From Lepturacanthus savala (lineage: Eukaryota; Chordata; Actinopteri; Scombriformes; Trichiuridae): DNA of 64,000 nucleotides. The first letter of the stretch is position 1. Each line of letters begins with the position of its first letter. The DNA is taken from positions 3,324,227 to 3,388,226 of the forward strand of contig CM060478.1 in NCBI GenBank assembly GCA_030544235.1, given 5' to 3'. Made by a program: the position numbers and the translations under genes. Shown piece by piece: positions 44,563 to 64,000 of the stretch. A model generated the notes under the pieces. It was not told the origin of the DNA and did not search any database. It saw only the letters and a program-made list of their open reading frames with translations.

Positions 44563-45895
44563 AATTGAAAAATAGAGGAGAAATAGAGGAGACGTGTTCT
44601 AATACCCACAGCTGATTTAAGACTTGGGTCCAAACCCACCTGTTAATATAACGGATGGAAAGATGCTGATGAGTTTTTACTGTTAGAAGAATGAATAATA
44701 ATAATTATTATTATTATAATAGTGTGTCTATCAGGTTAAAAACATAGAAACACTCAAACTATGAAAGAAGAAGCGTGATATCAGATCCTGGAGCAGATAC
44801 TAAACTTCCGTTTGGACTTTGATGCCCAGGTTGTTGTTTTTTACAGATCATCACTCGTGTTTATTGAGGCGTCTGCTGATCAAAGTCTTGTGATAGATTA
44901 GATTACAGGTTCACATGGATTCAGTTTTACAAGCTGAGATTGTTCCAGTTAAACATTTGAAAGTAAAAAGCCAATAGTTTATCAATGCACCTGATAAACA
45001 TGTAGAAAAGTGATGCTGAACCTGCTGATTCCAGCTCAACGTGACAAATTACTGTAAATTTATGAAGGGATCAATGTTATTGACATGTCTGATTAGTTTC
45101 TACTCACATATTAATCAGTTGTAGTGACTTTACTGTTGCTTTACTTAATAAATAAATTCTAATCCTGAGTCTAAATCCTTTGTTTAAATAATATATTTAA
45201 ATTTTGGTTGAGTAAAGGCTAAATTTATGTTTCTCTTAGAAGTTGTAGCATCATCGTATTAAAAGTCTGGTCTGGTTTATGTATAGTTTGATAACAAATA
45301 AACACTAAAAGGGCATAAAAAGCTATAAATTAGATGCACTCAAATAAGAAAATGAATTTCAGGTTAAATTACATTTTATCTGTGTTAAATGTGTCAGATC
45401 CAACATCTGCTGCTGCATCTTAACCCTGTAAAACCTGAACCAGGAAATAATTGACAGTAAATTCTAATTCTTTGAAACTGGAAACTTTATTTGTCCTTCA
45501 GACATAAACAGAAACATTTCCAATTATCATTTTTGGAAGTATGTTTTTTAATTTGTATTATATCTGATCCATCAGGCCTTAACGCCACATGAAAACATGT
45601 AAAACACCAGATTGTTCAACACAGTAAACAATGAATAAATCAGTTAGTTTGGCCTATTTGTTGGTTTCAACCTCTTTATTTTGCCTGGTCGTCGTCTTCA
45701 GACTTTGCATTTCTCACAGTAGACACAGGTGAAGCAGTTTTATCCACACAATACATGTATTTGATTGTATACGTCAGGTTTTTCAGGAAAAAAAACTATT
45801 GTACTGATGATAGAAAGGCCTTAAAAGTTAGTGTATTGTAGCTTTCTCTGTCTCACACTGATGCTTAGATGCATTTACACTGATATAGAACAGAA
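44563..45895 (+). other. NLR-C first intron, middle part
   Basis: AT-rich DNA between two repeats within the probable first intron of NLR-C. I see nothing identifiable in it. Confidence 0.4.
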
Positions 45896-46264
45896 GCTGG
45901 GTGACACGGTGGTGCAGGGGTTAACACTGTTGCCTCACAGCAAGAAGGTCACAGGTTCAAGACCTCCTTGGTCCTGGGTCTGGGACCTTTCTGTGTGGAG
46001 TTTGCATGTTCTCCCTGTGTCTGCGTGGGTTTTCACCAGGTACTCCAGCTTCCTCCCACAGTCCAAAAACATGCTGAGGTTAATTGGAGACTCTAAATTG
46101 CCTGTAGGTGTGAGTGTGTGAGTGAATGGTGTGTGTGCCCCACGATTGGCTGGTGACCATCTGGGGTGTATCCCTGCCTCTCACTGTAACGTGCTGGGAT
46201 AGGCTCCAGCAGACCATGTGACCCTAATGAGGAATAAGCAGGTATAGAAAATGACTGACTGACT
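45896..46264 (+). mobile_element. V-SINE-like element, full length
   Basis: Has a tRNA-like head with A box (CGGTGGTGCAGGGGTTAA) and B box (AGGTTCAAGACCTC), the conserved V-SINE core (GTGGAGTTTGCATGTTCTCC, CTCCCACAGTCCAAAAACAT) and the tail (AATAAGCAGGTATAGAAAAT, GACTGACTGAC). The similarity to zebrafish DANA-type SINEs is from memory. Confidence 0.85.
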
Positions 46265-46376
46265 ATTGTGCATTATAGCACTCAGAAATATGGAGCACAG
46301 AAACTGCCATAATCTAAAAAATTTATGTATTTGATAAATGTTTCCTTCTAACCTCAGACCGACTGAAGTCCACAAC

Positions 46377-54377
<8,001 letters not shown>

Positions 54378-55899
54378 AAGGAAGAATCTCCTTTTAGAGC
54401 CCAAGATATACTGGGCACAGAAGTGGTTTAACAGTGAAAATGGCTTTGTTTAGGCATCTGATGCCTATTTTATGCCTAGTTTTGGATTTGCACCATTATT
54501 ATGTGTATTTGATGATTATATATTTGATGTTTATTAAAGTTCATGGTTGAAAGAATTCAGAATTTAGGTTAAAAACATACGTACAAGGTTAAAAATGTGG
54601 ATTTAGAATAATTATAGGAAGTTACATGGTTCTTTAATCACTTTGTAAATGCCATGTAAGGTGCAGCATTTATAGATTGACACGGTGGAATTTGTGGAAG
54701 CTTAAGAAGCATATTTTCATTTTTGTTATCTTTTTAGTTTTTTAATAAAAGTACAGAATGTGATTTGGTGGAAGATTTCATTTCCTTTGGATCCTGGAAC
54801 AACTTATGAAGTTAGTTTGGGTTTTCCAGAAAACCCTACAGAGAAGTTCTTCTTAGAGAAAAAGAAGGGGATATTTTTAAATGGGGTATTTTATATTACT
54901 AATAATCTTATTTTAAGGAAAATCACTATTGAAATTGTGTCTGCTCCCGGGTTATAAAATGGTGTATGACAAACTGAAAAATCCCCAAAAACTAATAAAA
55001 TAAAAGAAATTAAACGTTTGTATGTTTGTTTTTTTGGTCCAGTTCAGTCTTCATAGGCTGTCTAATGTCCACTTCTGCAATTTTGTGAATATATAGAAGA
55101 GAAGACTATTTCTTCGATGTATAATTATATTTTCCATTATATAAGAAGTTTAGGCCAAAACATGGAGTCTGTGCCATAGAATTCTGCAGATTTTAGTTTT
55201 AGGTTAAGCAAAATCAAAATTACATTTCCTCACTTTCAATCTAGGGTTATTTTTCTCTTATCTGCAGAAATCTTTGCCTTTTTTCTTACCATAAAATTGT
55301 ACGTAATTTGCATTTTTATAATTATTTTCTATTTCAATAGGTTCACCAGTCACATATGACTTTGTGCATATAGCTAGCCACAGATATTTCAACAGATCAC
55401 ACCTTCATGTAATGAAGTATTTTTACACTGCTTTACTTCATTAAGGAATACTTCCTCCATCACTGTTCCAGTGAATGTTTCTCATGTCTTATCTATAGAT
55501 TTTGTTGCTCCTTGAAGCTCAGGGAGATGGCAAAGAGAGAAGGGATGTGCTGATGTTATGTACGTGACTCTCGGGTCGGTTTGCTGCACTCGTAAAGATT
55601 TGACCTCCAGGATTCACCTCACTGTTGCATTAAAGTCATTATATGCAAAAAGTAATGTGATTGGGGGGTGAGATTAAATAAATTTGGACTTTTCGAGATT
55701 TGGAAGCTATTTATTACATGAGATCTGTTTTTCCAGACAGACAGTATGCCAATGACATAAGGCTAAATAAACCTAAATAAACATAAATAAACCTTTTGAG
55801 TAAATAATGTTTTTATCAATCCAATTCTGTAAATAGAGAGATTTGTTCCTTCAGGCTCAGTAACGACTGAACTAGCCAATCAGAGGAGAGATATTCTAA
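54378..55899. other. NLR-C 3' flank and intergenic region to fbxo28
   Basis: AT-rich. A frame at 54760-54957 has no recognisable domain. No AATAAA lies close to the NLR-C stop, but AATAAA is found at 54744 and 55000. I see no other gene. Confidence 0.45.
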
Positions 55900-56006
55900 C
55901 CAATCAGAGGCGAGGAAGGCGGGGCCTCCTCCCCTCCCTCCCCTAACATCCTTCAGTTCGCTCCGGGCCACTGCGTCACTTCCGCCTCCTCCTTGGCAAA
56001 ACCAAG
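55900..56006 (+). promoter_or_regulatory. fbxo28: GC-rich promoter and 5' UTR of fbxo28
   Basis: Base composition changes sharply to G+C-rich (GGCGGGGCCTCCTCCCCTCC near 55919), followed by GGCAAAACCAAGATGGCGG around the start codon. AACCAATCAGAGG occurs twice just upstream (about 55873 and 55899) and includes an inverted CCAAT box. No TATA box is evident. Typical of a CpG-type housekeeping promoter. Confidence 0.6.
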
Positions 56007-59000
56007 ATGGCGGCCGTCGTGGAGCGAGTCGATGGATGCGTCGGGTCCTTGGACTCGGACGCGGTGTCACCGAGACAGTCGAGCCCCGCGCCGGACCAGC
56101 CGCACCAGAACAACCCGCTGCTGGGGCTCCCGATCGTGGCCATCGAGACGATCCTCAACTTCTTGTCCTACGACGAGATCAGCCTCCTGCGCTCGGTGAG
56201 CAGAACGAACACAAAGCTAACGCTGCTAGCCGCGTGCACCGCTTTTCTGTGGATGCTCGTGCTGGAGGAATATTTGTAGGATTTTTCTTTTTAAAGTCCG
56301 TGTTTTCGTGTTTATGCAGCCATCTGCTGCATAAAGGCTGAAATACTCAACGACACGCTGCTAACACCGTGACACTGTGATTTGTCATTTATTTCTGCTA
56401 TGCTCTTTGTACAAGAAAGTCCCCATAACAGAGTAGTTAGGGCTTTTAAGTAAATATTTGTTATCAATCCAGTTCCAATAAACCCTTGATGCCTGAATAT
56501 ATTTACAGTTTTATAAAAATAATTGTGTTTTAGGCATTAATAGCATTAGGAATTAATTTGGTCATTTCTTTTTATTTAAGCCAAAAATGATTTCCGCCAT
56601 TATGTACACTATAACTAAAAAACTAACTGTATACTCACTACTATATTATAACTAAATAATTATAACTACTATACTATAACTAAATAATTATAACTGTATA
56701 CTCACTACTATATTATAACTAAATAATTATAACTACTATACTATAACTAAAAAACTATAACTGTATACTCACTACTATATTATAACTAAATAATTATAAC
56801 TACTATACTATAACTAAATAACTATAACTATATTCTAACTACTATATTATAACTAAATAATTATAACTACTATACTATAACTAAATAACTAACTATATTC
56901 TAACTACTATATTATAACTAAATAATTATAACTACTATACTATAACTAAAAAACTATAACTGTATGCTCACTACTATATTATAACTAAATAATAACTACT
57001 ATACTATAACTAAAAAACTATAACTGTATGCTCACTACTATATTATAACTAAATAATAACTACTATACTATAACTAAAAAACTATAACTGTATGCTCACT
57101 ACTATATTATAACTAAATAATTATAACTACTATACTATAACTAAATAACTATAACTATATTCTAACTACTATATTATAACTAAATAATTATAACTACTAT
57201 ACTATAACTAAATAACTAACTATATTCTAACTACTATATTATAACTAAATAATTATAACTATATTCTAACTACTATATTATAACTAAATAATTATAACTA
57301 CTATACTATAACTAAATAACTATAACTATATTCTAACTACTATATTATAACTAAATAATTATAACTGTATATTAACTATGCTATAACTAAGTAACTATAT
57401 GCTAACTACTATAACTATATACTAAGAGATGCTAACCCACGTTTGCATTTGCAATTCTCTTTTCACTCTCAGTTCACTTTTTATGTTCTCTATTTATTTA
57501 TTAGATTAGATTAGATAGGACTTTATTGATCCTTTGGAAGGTTCCAACACATCACATACAGCGCTGTTCTAAATCTATAGACACAAACAGAAGAGAAATA
57601 TGTAAAATTAAAAAAAACACACATTAAATACCAACACCAATGGAGAAAATAAATAAATAAATAAAAGTAAATGCTTATAAACACCTTGTTATAGCTACAT
57701 GGTGATTATAAAGGTCACATGGTTACCTATTCTGTGTGCATTATATACATAATTATGAATTGTATAAAGATTATAGAGTATAATAGATGTAAGGTACATG
57801 TCAAGATATTAAATAGAATACATATGCGTCTTATTTGTAGCACTTTGAGATTACTGTAATATAATTTGCTTTACAAATAATCATTATTATTAATGTCCTT
57901 TCAATGTAAGTGACATGAAATCCATAGTCACCCTCCTGTGCAATACAACACGACCAATACATTAAAAAATATATTTTGTTGAATTTACTTAATTTTATTA
58001 TGTCAAATCGTTGCACAAAATTAATTTATCTAATTCAGTTTTTTAAACTTAATTTTTCAGTACTTGCAGAATAATTATTTTGAGTAGAATTTACTGTAAT
58101 TTTCCACCAGATTTCTACTTAAATACATTAGGATGGAATTACTTACTTACTTACTTAATTATTATTATTTTTGGTATTAAAATGATGTTAATTCAGTAAA
58201 TATAATAGTTTAACTCCTACATATTCAAGTAAATCCAATCGAATTAAAACGTTCAGCTATTCTATTTCTGTATCTTCACCTTCAATAAATTTAACATCCA
58301 GACAAAGAACCAAACCAAATATTTTTTCTTTTTAAAAATCTAACATACAGAAGGTTATAAATGACCTACTTGCCAAAAAGGGAGACTTGGAAATCCAAAA
58401 CCTCTCAGTGGAAGGAAAAAAAAATGTTTTATAGCTCCAGTTTCTCTTCTCTGGTTATTTTCTGGTTTCTTCTATAATAATAAACTGATGATGTTTGGTT
58501 GGTCTGGACAAAAAAAGACATTTTAGATTGAATCTTCAGTTTTGGGAAACACTGATTCACATTTTAAACCATTTCATGAATTAAACTACTAATCAATCTA
58601 TCGTTTCAGTGATCGGTTATACAATATAGTCTGGCTGATGTGTTTTTGTTGAATCATTAGAATCTTTATTAAACCAAAAGTTACATCTGCAAAAATAATC
58701 CCTGGTGTTTTAGTAGAAGAATCAAGGGACGTTTTACTGCAAGTTGTGACAAATGATTGCTTTGGTGTAAAATTCACCCTTTGTTTCAGAGATATACACA
58801 TTTTAATCTTATTTACAAAATGGCTGCCAACAAGACGCTAAAGCCCATAATGCTTCTCCTGTTATAACTATAATAACAAAGGTGGTAGTGTAAAGTGTAA
58901 AAGCTGGTGTGTAAATGTACGTGATTAAGGTCAAAGAATCCAAATAAACCACTATCAAGTCTAAAAGTTCAGTTGCTTTATTCATACCGTGTTTGATGCT

Positions 59001-62000
59001 TGCCCTAAACAAACATGGTGAGTGAGTGAGTCAATGAAGGCACATGTACATTGAATTGTTGAATAATAATCCTGTGAATGGAGTGTTTCAGACTATTTAT
59101 GTTCCTCCTGCCTCCAGGTGTGTAAGCGCATGGACATGATCTGCCAGCGAGTCCTGAACCAGGGCTTCCTGAAGGTGGAGCGGTACCACAGTCTGTGTCA
59201 GAGGCAGGTCAAAGCCCAGCTGCCCAGGTCAGTGTTACAGCAGCCGGAGGAAACACACACACACACACACACACACTGTGGATAACACATAATTATACAG
59301 CCCCCCCAGTTTTTTTGCAATCACATGGCTTCCTGCTGATGCTGCATAGTTCCTAATATGTTGCATAATTCTTGCAAAATAAACCAAAAGTACCGACCGT
59401 CCTTCACAGAACCCATGAATCTTTCCTGCTCCTCTTGATCATTTTCTTTTCTGACACCTGCTTTAATTCCAGTGATTCTCTGATCTCTAAGGCCTTTAGG
59501 AATAAATCTTTACCCTCAGACTGTAGAAAGCTCTGATGCTGCATAGTCTTCATGTTATCTACACATGAGTATATTTAGTGTATTTTGGGGGATCTGACTT
59601 GTCTCGTTAGATGAGTTTATTCCTATGATCCTAAGGTACTTTTGCACCAAATTAGACATTTGTGTCACCAGTAAAATGTCCCTTAACTCTTCTACTACAA
59701 CACATTATTTCTGGGATTTTCTTTCCTGGACTTTATAGCAGTGCAGTTGGAATCTACACGTTGATGTTCTACCAGTCATTTCAGGTTTTATAATGATTCC
59801 TTATGATTCAACAGAAAACACATCAGTGTCTAAAACCTGTCTCAGTAGTCGTCTGTTCTGTGGTTTAGTCTTTCACAAAAAAAAAATCACATTTGTTCGT
59901 AATAAATTTAATCAAAAACAAACTGATTATATTGTAAAATGGACTAAATCAACTGTGATAAATCCTACATGTTACAGTCAATTCATAAATATTAAGCTTT
60001 CTACTACTAGAGCTGCAGCTAATGCCTATATTGTATAATCGGTTATTGAAACAATTAATTGATTAGATGTTTGGTTCATAAAATGTACATTTCTGTGCTA
60101 TCTTGTTGTGTTTCCAGGCGAGAGTCTGAGAGGAGAAACCATTCTCTGGCTCGTCACGCCGACATCCTGGCTGCCGTGGAGACGCGCCTCTCTCTGCTCA
60201 ACATGACCTTCATGAAATACGTCGACTCCAACCTCTGCTGCTTCATCCCTGGGAAGGTGAGATCTGCCGCTGCTGCTGCCGCTGCTGCCGCTGCTGCTGC
60301 TGCTGCTGCTGCTGCTGCCGCTGCTGCCGCTGCTGCTGCTGCTGCTGCCGCTGCTGCTGCCGCTGCTGCCGCTGCTGCTGCTGATCTGGAAAACAGCAGC
60401 TGTGGAAACGCCTCATTAACCCTCTGCTGCATAGTGTTTCCATATGGAAACAGTTACTCCAGCTTCATTTTTCTAAAAAGCTGTGGTATAAAAATCCATG
60501 TTTTTACACTTGGCTGTGAAAAGGGGGCTTTTATTTTTGAAGGACGTATAATTTATGAGGTCACATGACCAGGATTTCCTGTTTCCCTTTTTGTTCTTGG
60601 ATGTTTGACAAGTCTCATCACTCAGTGAGAAAGAGGGAAAAAGCAGCAACACTCACTGGGTTCTGCCTCTTCTTTATGATGTCATATTATTATATAAAAG
60701 AATAGATTCTAGCCTACACCTATATATATGTATATTAAATATATATATGATTATTTCTGAGGTCTAAGACGTATATATAAACTGTCCTAGGCATTATTCT
60801 ATTGCTTTTTTACAATTATATTTACAGTTATTTAACCAGTTAAACCCCAGGTTTATTGATCAGTTTTCCTGCTATAAATGATAATAAATGTGTAATATCT
60901 CTACAACCACAAAGGTTATTGGACTTAAACCTGGATTATAATAAATCTACAACATATGAGGTGACTACAGAAGAGTCAGAATCTATTTGTTGCTGTTACA
61001 GAGCAAATATAGTTAGAATATTGGAAAATAAAATCTAAAGTTGGGTTTTTACTACAGATATATACAAATATTTTATTTAAACAAGATAAAACTGACCCAA
61101 TTTAGGGAAAATACTTGAATAAGATAAATTATCTGCAGTGCAAAGTTCACTGATTAATAAGACAAGAGTTCAAAGATCAATTATTTGTCTGTAAAATCCT
61201 ATAAATCCCACTGAGGATCATTATAGAACATGAAGAATATATTCTGATAGATGTTTATTATAAAGGAGACAATTAAATAATCACACAAACAGATCAAATC
61301 TACATTAAATATCTAAATAGTCTCTACTACTGATATTATATTAAGCTATTTTCTTATTATATTCTTATTGATGATATGTATTGATGCTGTAACAGTGTGT
61401 TTTACTACAGATAAAATACTGTATTTATTGTTGGAGCTGAGGTTTAATACTGTGATTTATAATGAAAACTCAATGCTGAACCTGGATCAGTAGTATTTTG
61501 GGGATTTTAACAGGTTTTAATGAAGCTTCTCAGCTAAAAACTGCACTGATTGAACCAGTGATGATAAACTCATCCCGGCTGTAGTTCCCAGTCGCGTCCA
61601 GCAGAGGGAGCCATGACACCAGTGTTTCACTGCTTCTGTCCCTCTGACCAGCTGCTGTTTTTCTGTGTTGTCGTCAGGTGATAGATGAAATTTACCGGGT
61701 TCTGCGCTACGTGAACTCCACCCGAGCCCCGCAGAGGGCTCACGAGGTCCTCCAGGAGCTCAGGGATATTTCCTCCATGGCCATGGAGTATTTCGATGAG
61801 AAGATCGTCCCCATCCTGAAGAAGAAGCTGCCCGGCGCCGACCTGTCGGGCCGCCTCATCGGCTCCGCACCAGGTAACAGAAAACACACCTTTATCCTGG
61901 TTTCATACAGTTAACTCCTATCAACTAGGCTTTATTTTTACATAAAAATCAATATTAAGTTGTTGAAATGTGTTTAATCCAGTAACAATAGCTGCAAACG

Positions 62001-63431
62001 TTAAAATAACCCGTTTTAGAGCTGTTTACTTCTGTGGAACCGTGACATTTTGTTATATAACAGGACACGGATGCTTGTTTCCATCCTGTAGTAAACACAC
62101 CTGCACTCAGACTGAGATCTGATCCTGAAACATGATCATAGAGGAAGTTGTGATTTATTGATCTGCTGCTGAGCTGGAGTCAGATTCCAGCAGGTGAAAA
62201 CTAGAGCTGCAGCTATTAGTCGATTAATTGATTAGTTATGTCAACATCATCTTCATAAACGTTGCCAAAAAGAGGAAAGATCATCCAAATTCTCTGGTTC
62301 CAGCTTCTCAAATCTGATTATTTCCTGTTTTTTCCTTCTTCTATAACAGTAAACTAATCATCTTTAGGTTCTGGACTGTTGGTTTGGACAAAAATGCAAA
62401 TGTTTCATTATGTTTGACACCATTTTATGAACCAAACAACTAATCGATTAATCGTTTCAATAATTGATAGATGAATCAGAATAGCTGCTTTTAGAATAAA
62501 TCATCCATCTTAATTATGAGATCCAGTTACTTGATGAATTCATTCTCTCAAACCTTCAGATTTTCATATTCAGCCATATTCATGTCAATTTACTCATTGA
62601 TCCTCTGAAGTAATGAATTTTCTGGAATTTCAGGAATATTATTGTGATATTTGTGTTCACAGCAACAGATTCAAAAGATTTTTATCAATCTATGTAAAAG
62701 GAGTGAAGCAGTATTTCCTGTTCATGTGATGTGATTGTTTTTCGGGTTTTTCAAAGTAAAAGTCTTTGACATCTTTTCTGTTGGATTGAACATTCTGTGG
62801 TTTTAATTGAAGCAGCAACCAGACAGTTCAGCCATGTTGTCCTGTCCCCTCAGTGGCGGGTCCGTCTACCTCCCTCACCACCATGTCTCTCCTGGCCAAG
62901 AACACGCCGTCGCGCTCCGAGATGACGAAGGTGCAGCAGCAGGTGAAGGTGAACGGGGCGTCCATGACGGTGCTGCGGCGGGAGATGCAGGAGATCCGCG
63001 TGAAGCAGCTGGAGCAGCAGAAGCAGCTGCAGGACCAGGAGCAGAAGCTGCTGGAGCAGACGCAGGTGATCGGCGAGCAGAACGCCCGCCTCGCCGAGCT
63101 GGAGCACAAGCTCCGCGAGCTGATGGACAGCAGCGCCGCCGCGGCGACCGCAGCCGCCGCCATGGGGGGGACGAGGCCCGGCAGCGCCGCCGCGGCGACC
63201 GCCACTGCCGCCGCCGCCCCCTCCACGTCCAGCACCAACGCCGCCATGTCCTCCTCTGTAGCCGCAACCGCCTCCTCTACCGCCACCGGCGCCGCTGCGG
63301 CATCGGCGAGCGTTGCCGCGGCAACAACGTCGGCGGAGGGCGAGGAGGCGTCGTCGCCGTCGTCGCTCAAACGCACCAGAAAGAGCTCAGACCTGCCGCG
63401 ACAGTCCAAACGACTCCGCAGCAAGAAATAG
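56007..63431 (+). CDS. fbxo28: F-box only protein 28, complete, five exons, 403 aa
   Basis: Substrate-recognition subunit of an SCF ubiquitin ligase; the mammalian protein is nuclear and has been linked to MYC ubiquitination and topoisomerase II (family knowledge). Exons: 56007-56195, 59118-59227, 60118-60256, 61678-61873, 62854-63431, in phase (1212 nt). The start MAAVVERVDG is in good Kozak context (AAGATGG). The F-box spans about aa 40-85 (LLGLPIVAIETILNFLSYDE, then CKRMDMICQRVLNQGFLKVE across the first intron). The middle is almost identical to human (RRESERRNHSLARHADILAA, KVIDEIYRVLRYVNSTRAPQ). A coiled coil near aa 220-300 (QQKQLQDQEQKLLEQTQVIG) precedes a basic C terminus (SKRLRSKK). 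The protein is longer than human (368 aa, from memory) because of an Ala/Ser/Thr-rich stretch of about 60 residues before that tail. Confidence 0.96.
56630..57425. repeat. AT-rich tandem repeat of about 65 bp period
   Basis: Units built from ACTACTATATTATAACTAAA and TAATTATAACTACTATACTA, roughly a dozen copies, with variants ending in GTATACTCACT, GTATGCTCACT or ATATTCTAACT. Confidence 0.93.
57505..57600 (-). mobile_element. LINE-type 3' tail, reverse
   Basis: GATAGGACTTTATTGATCCT followed by TTGGAAGGTTCC is the reverse complement of the tail at 2330-2395. Confidence 0.5.
58430..58625. mobile_element. CGATTAATCG-type MITE fragment in fbxo28 intron 1
   Basis: CTCCAGTTTCTCTTCTCTGG, TAATAAACTGATGATGTTTG and CTAATCAATCTATCGTTTCA follow the order of the copy at 62204-62475 and are partly shared with 46553-46745. 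Confidence 0.5.
60268..60382 (+). repeat. fbxo28: (CTG/CCG)n trinucleotide repeat in fbxo28 intron 3
   Basis: About 38 CTG triplets with scattered CCG interruptions, starting about 11 nt after the GTGAGA donor at 60257. It is intronic, so the poly-Ala and poly-Gln frames across it are not protein. Confidence 0.95.
62204..62475 (+). mobile_element. CGATTAATCG-type MITE in fbxo28 intron 4
   Basis: Left end GAGCTGCAGCTATTAGTCGA and right end AACAACTAATCGATTAATCG with internal TTCTCTGGTTCCAGCTTCTC. This is the arrangement of a very common teleost element with CGATTAAT-rich inverted ends. No ORF. Confidence 0.65.
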
Positions 63432-63570
63432 GACTCAGGCTGTTGGGTTACTTCTTTTATTTTATTTTAATTTAATTTTTTTTTTGGTTTCGAGGTCTGA
63501 CTGATCACACCTTTACCCCCCAGAACACTCCTGACCTGAACTGTCTGTGAGATTAACCCGTAGTATTAAA

Positions 63571-63639
<69 letters not shown>

Positions 63640-64000
63640 ATGGTGATAGAATGACTGGCTGCTGACCACATAGGGTTGTTTTCCCGCTCATATACAGCTC
63701 TGGAAACAACAAACTCCACTGTAAAACTATCAGTTTTTCTCTCTTATCAACATTAATGAAGAATCTGTCAAAGATTATGAAAGAGACACTTTTCTCCCTG
63801 GTTCCTCTGCTCTAAACTCTGGCTTTAATTTCAGCGTCAAATCTTTTCCTCTGAATCCGAGTGCATTTTATCAGGATATCATCAGTTTACCCGCCTGGAA
63901 AATGAAGTTTATATCATGATAAAACCCTGAAACGCAGACCAGAACGTCTATAACTTATATATATATAACTTATATACGTATATCTTATATATTATATATA
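63432..64000 (+). other. fbxo28: fbxo28 3' UTR and flank, to the end of the window
   Basis: Contains a (CA)n microsatellite at about 63573-63634 and TA-rich DNA at the end. I did not find a canonical AATAAA within the window, so the transcript end is undetermined. Confidence 0.5.
63573..63634. repeat. (CA)n microsatellite
   Basis: CA run of about 31 units in the probable fbxo28 3' UTR. Confidence 0.95.

Larger units (their letters stand above)
56196..59117 (+). other. fbxo28: fbxo28 intron 1
   Basis: Large intron with an AT-rich tandem repeat (56630-57425), a reverse LINE tail (57505-57600) and a MITE-like fragment (58430-58625). No coding exon seen. Confidence 0.6.

Noticed and set aside
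60059..60568. Poly-Ala / poly-Gln protein near 60260-60380
   Set aside because: The triplet repeat is in fbxo28 intron 3, after a proper GTGAGA donor, and the next family exon joins in phase.
62807..63475. Alternative and antisense long frames over the last fbxo28 exon
   Set aside because: High G+C opens several frames. Only the frame 62854-63431 continues FBXO28.

Overview
The window is nuclear DNA from a ray-finned (teleost) fish. Genes are split by GT-AG introns. Between them lie (CA)n, (TA)n and (GATA)n microsatellites, minisatellites, V-SINE-like elements, MITEs and LINE 3' tails. Three NLR genes carry the fish-specific FISNA-NACHT plus B30.2 architecture. The species cannot be named from the sequence alone.

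Layout, left to right. (1) 1-2750: 5' end of a minus-strand tetraspanin of the TSPAN14 type (first coding exon, first intron, probable CpG-rich 5' exon). (2) 6127-9545: a complete 15-exon plus-strand deubiquitinase of the USP37/26/29 family, 663 aa by my exon model, with a coding 19-residue repeat. (3) 9546-14782: intergenic DNA with an inverted-repeat element, minisatellites and a Tc1-like MITE. (4) 14783-16869: minus-strand two-exon kcng3 (Kv6.3), 424 aa, whose intron is a 42-bp minisatellite. (5) 17045-20560: SINEs and a (CA)n-anchored module repeated several times. (6) 20560-54377: three head-to-tail plus-strand NLR genes. NLR-A (21920-28732, 1148 aa) and NLR-B (34785-41259, 1283 aa) are FISNA-NACHT-LRR-B30.2 paralogues. 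NLR-C (46377-54377) is a divergent NACHT gene with a decayed RING-like N-terminal segment, four LRR exons and a B30.2 domain; its first coding exon has lost its splice donor. (7) 56007-63431: complete five-exon fbxo28, 403 aa, behind a GC-rich promoter.

The NLR block is the most interesting part. Exon order, splice phases and domain order are shared, but the genes are mosaics. NLR-A and NLR-B are almost identical through the NACHT exon, NLR-B is closer to NLR-C in the B30.2 exon, and all three share one nearly identical LRR cassette together with flanking intron. N-terminal exons have been amplified independently in each gene. One B30.2 loop has gained about 44 residues, mostly serine. This fits a locus evolving by tandem duplication, gene conversion and exon shuffling. 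The proteins are expected to be cytosolic pattern-recognition receptors. A USP deubiquitinase lies about 12 kb upstream of the cluster and an F-box gene lies just downstream, but nothing in the sequence proves a functional link.

Exon boundaries were read by hand from splice consensus, reading phase and family alignment from memory. They agree in phase across each whole gene but are not confirmed by transcripts.
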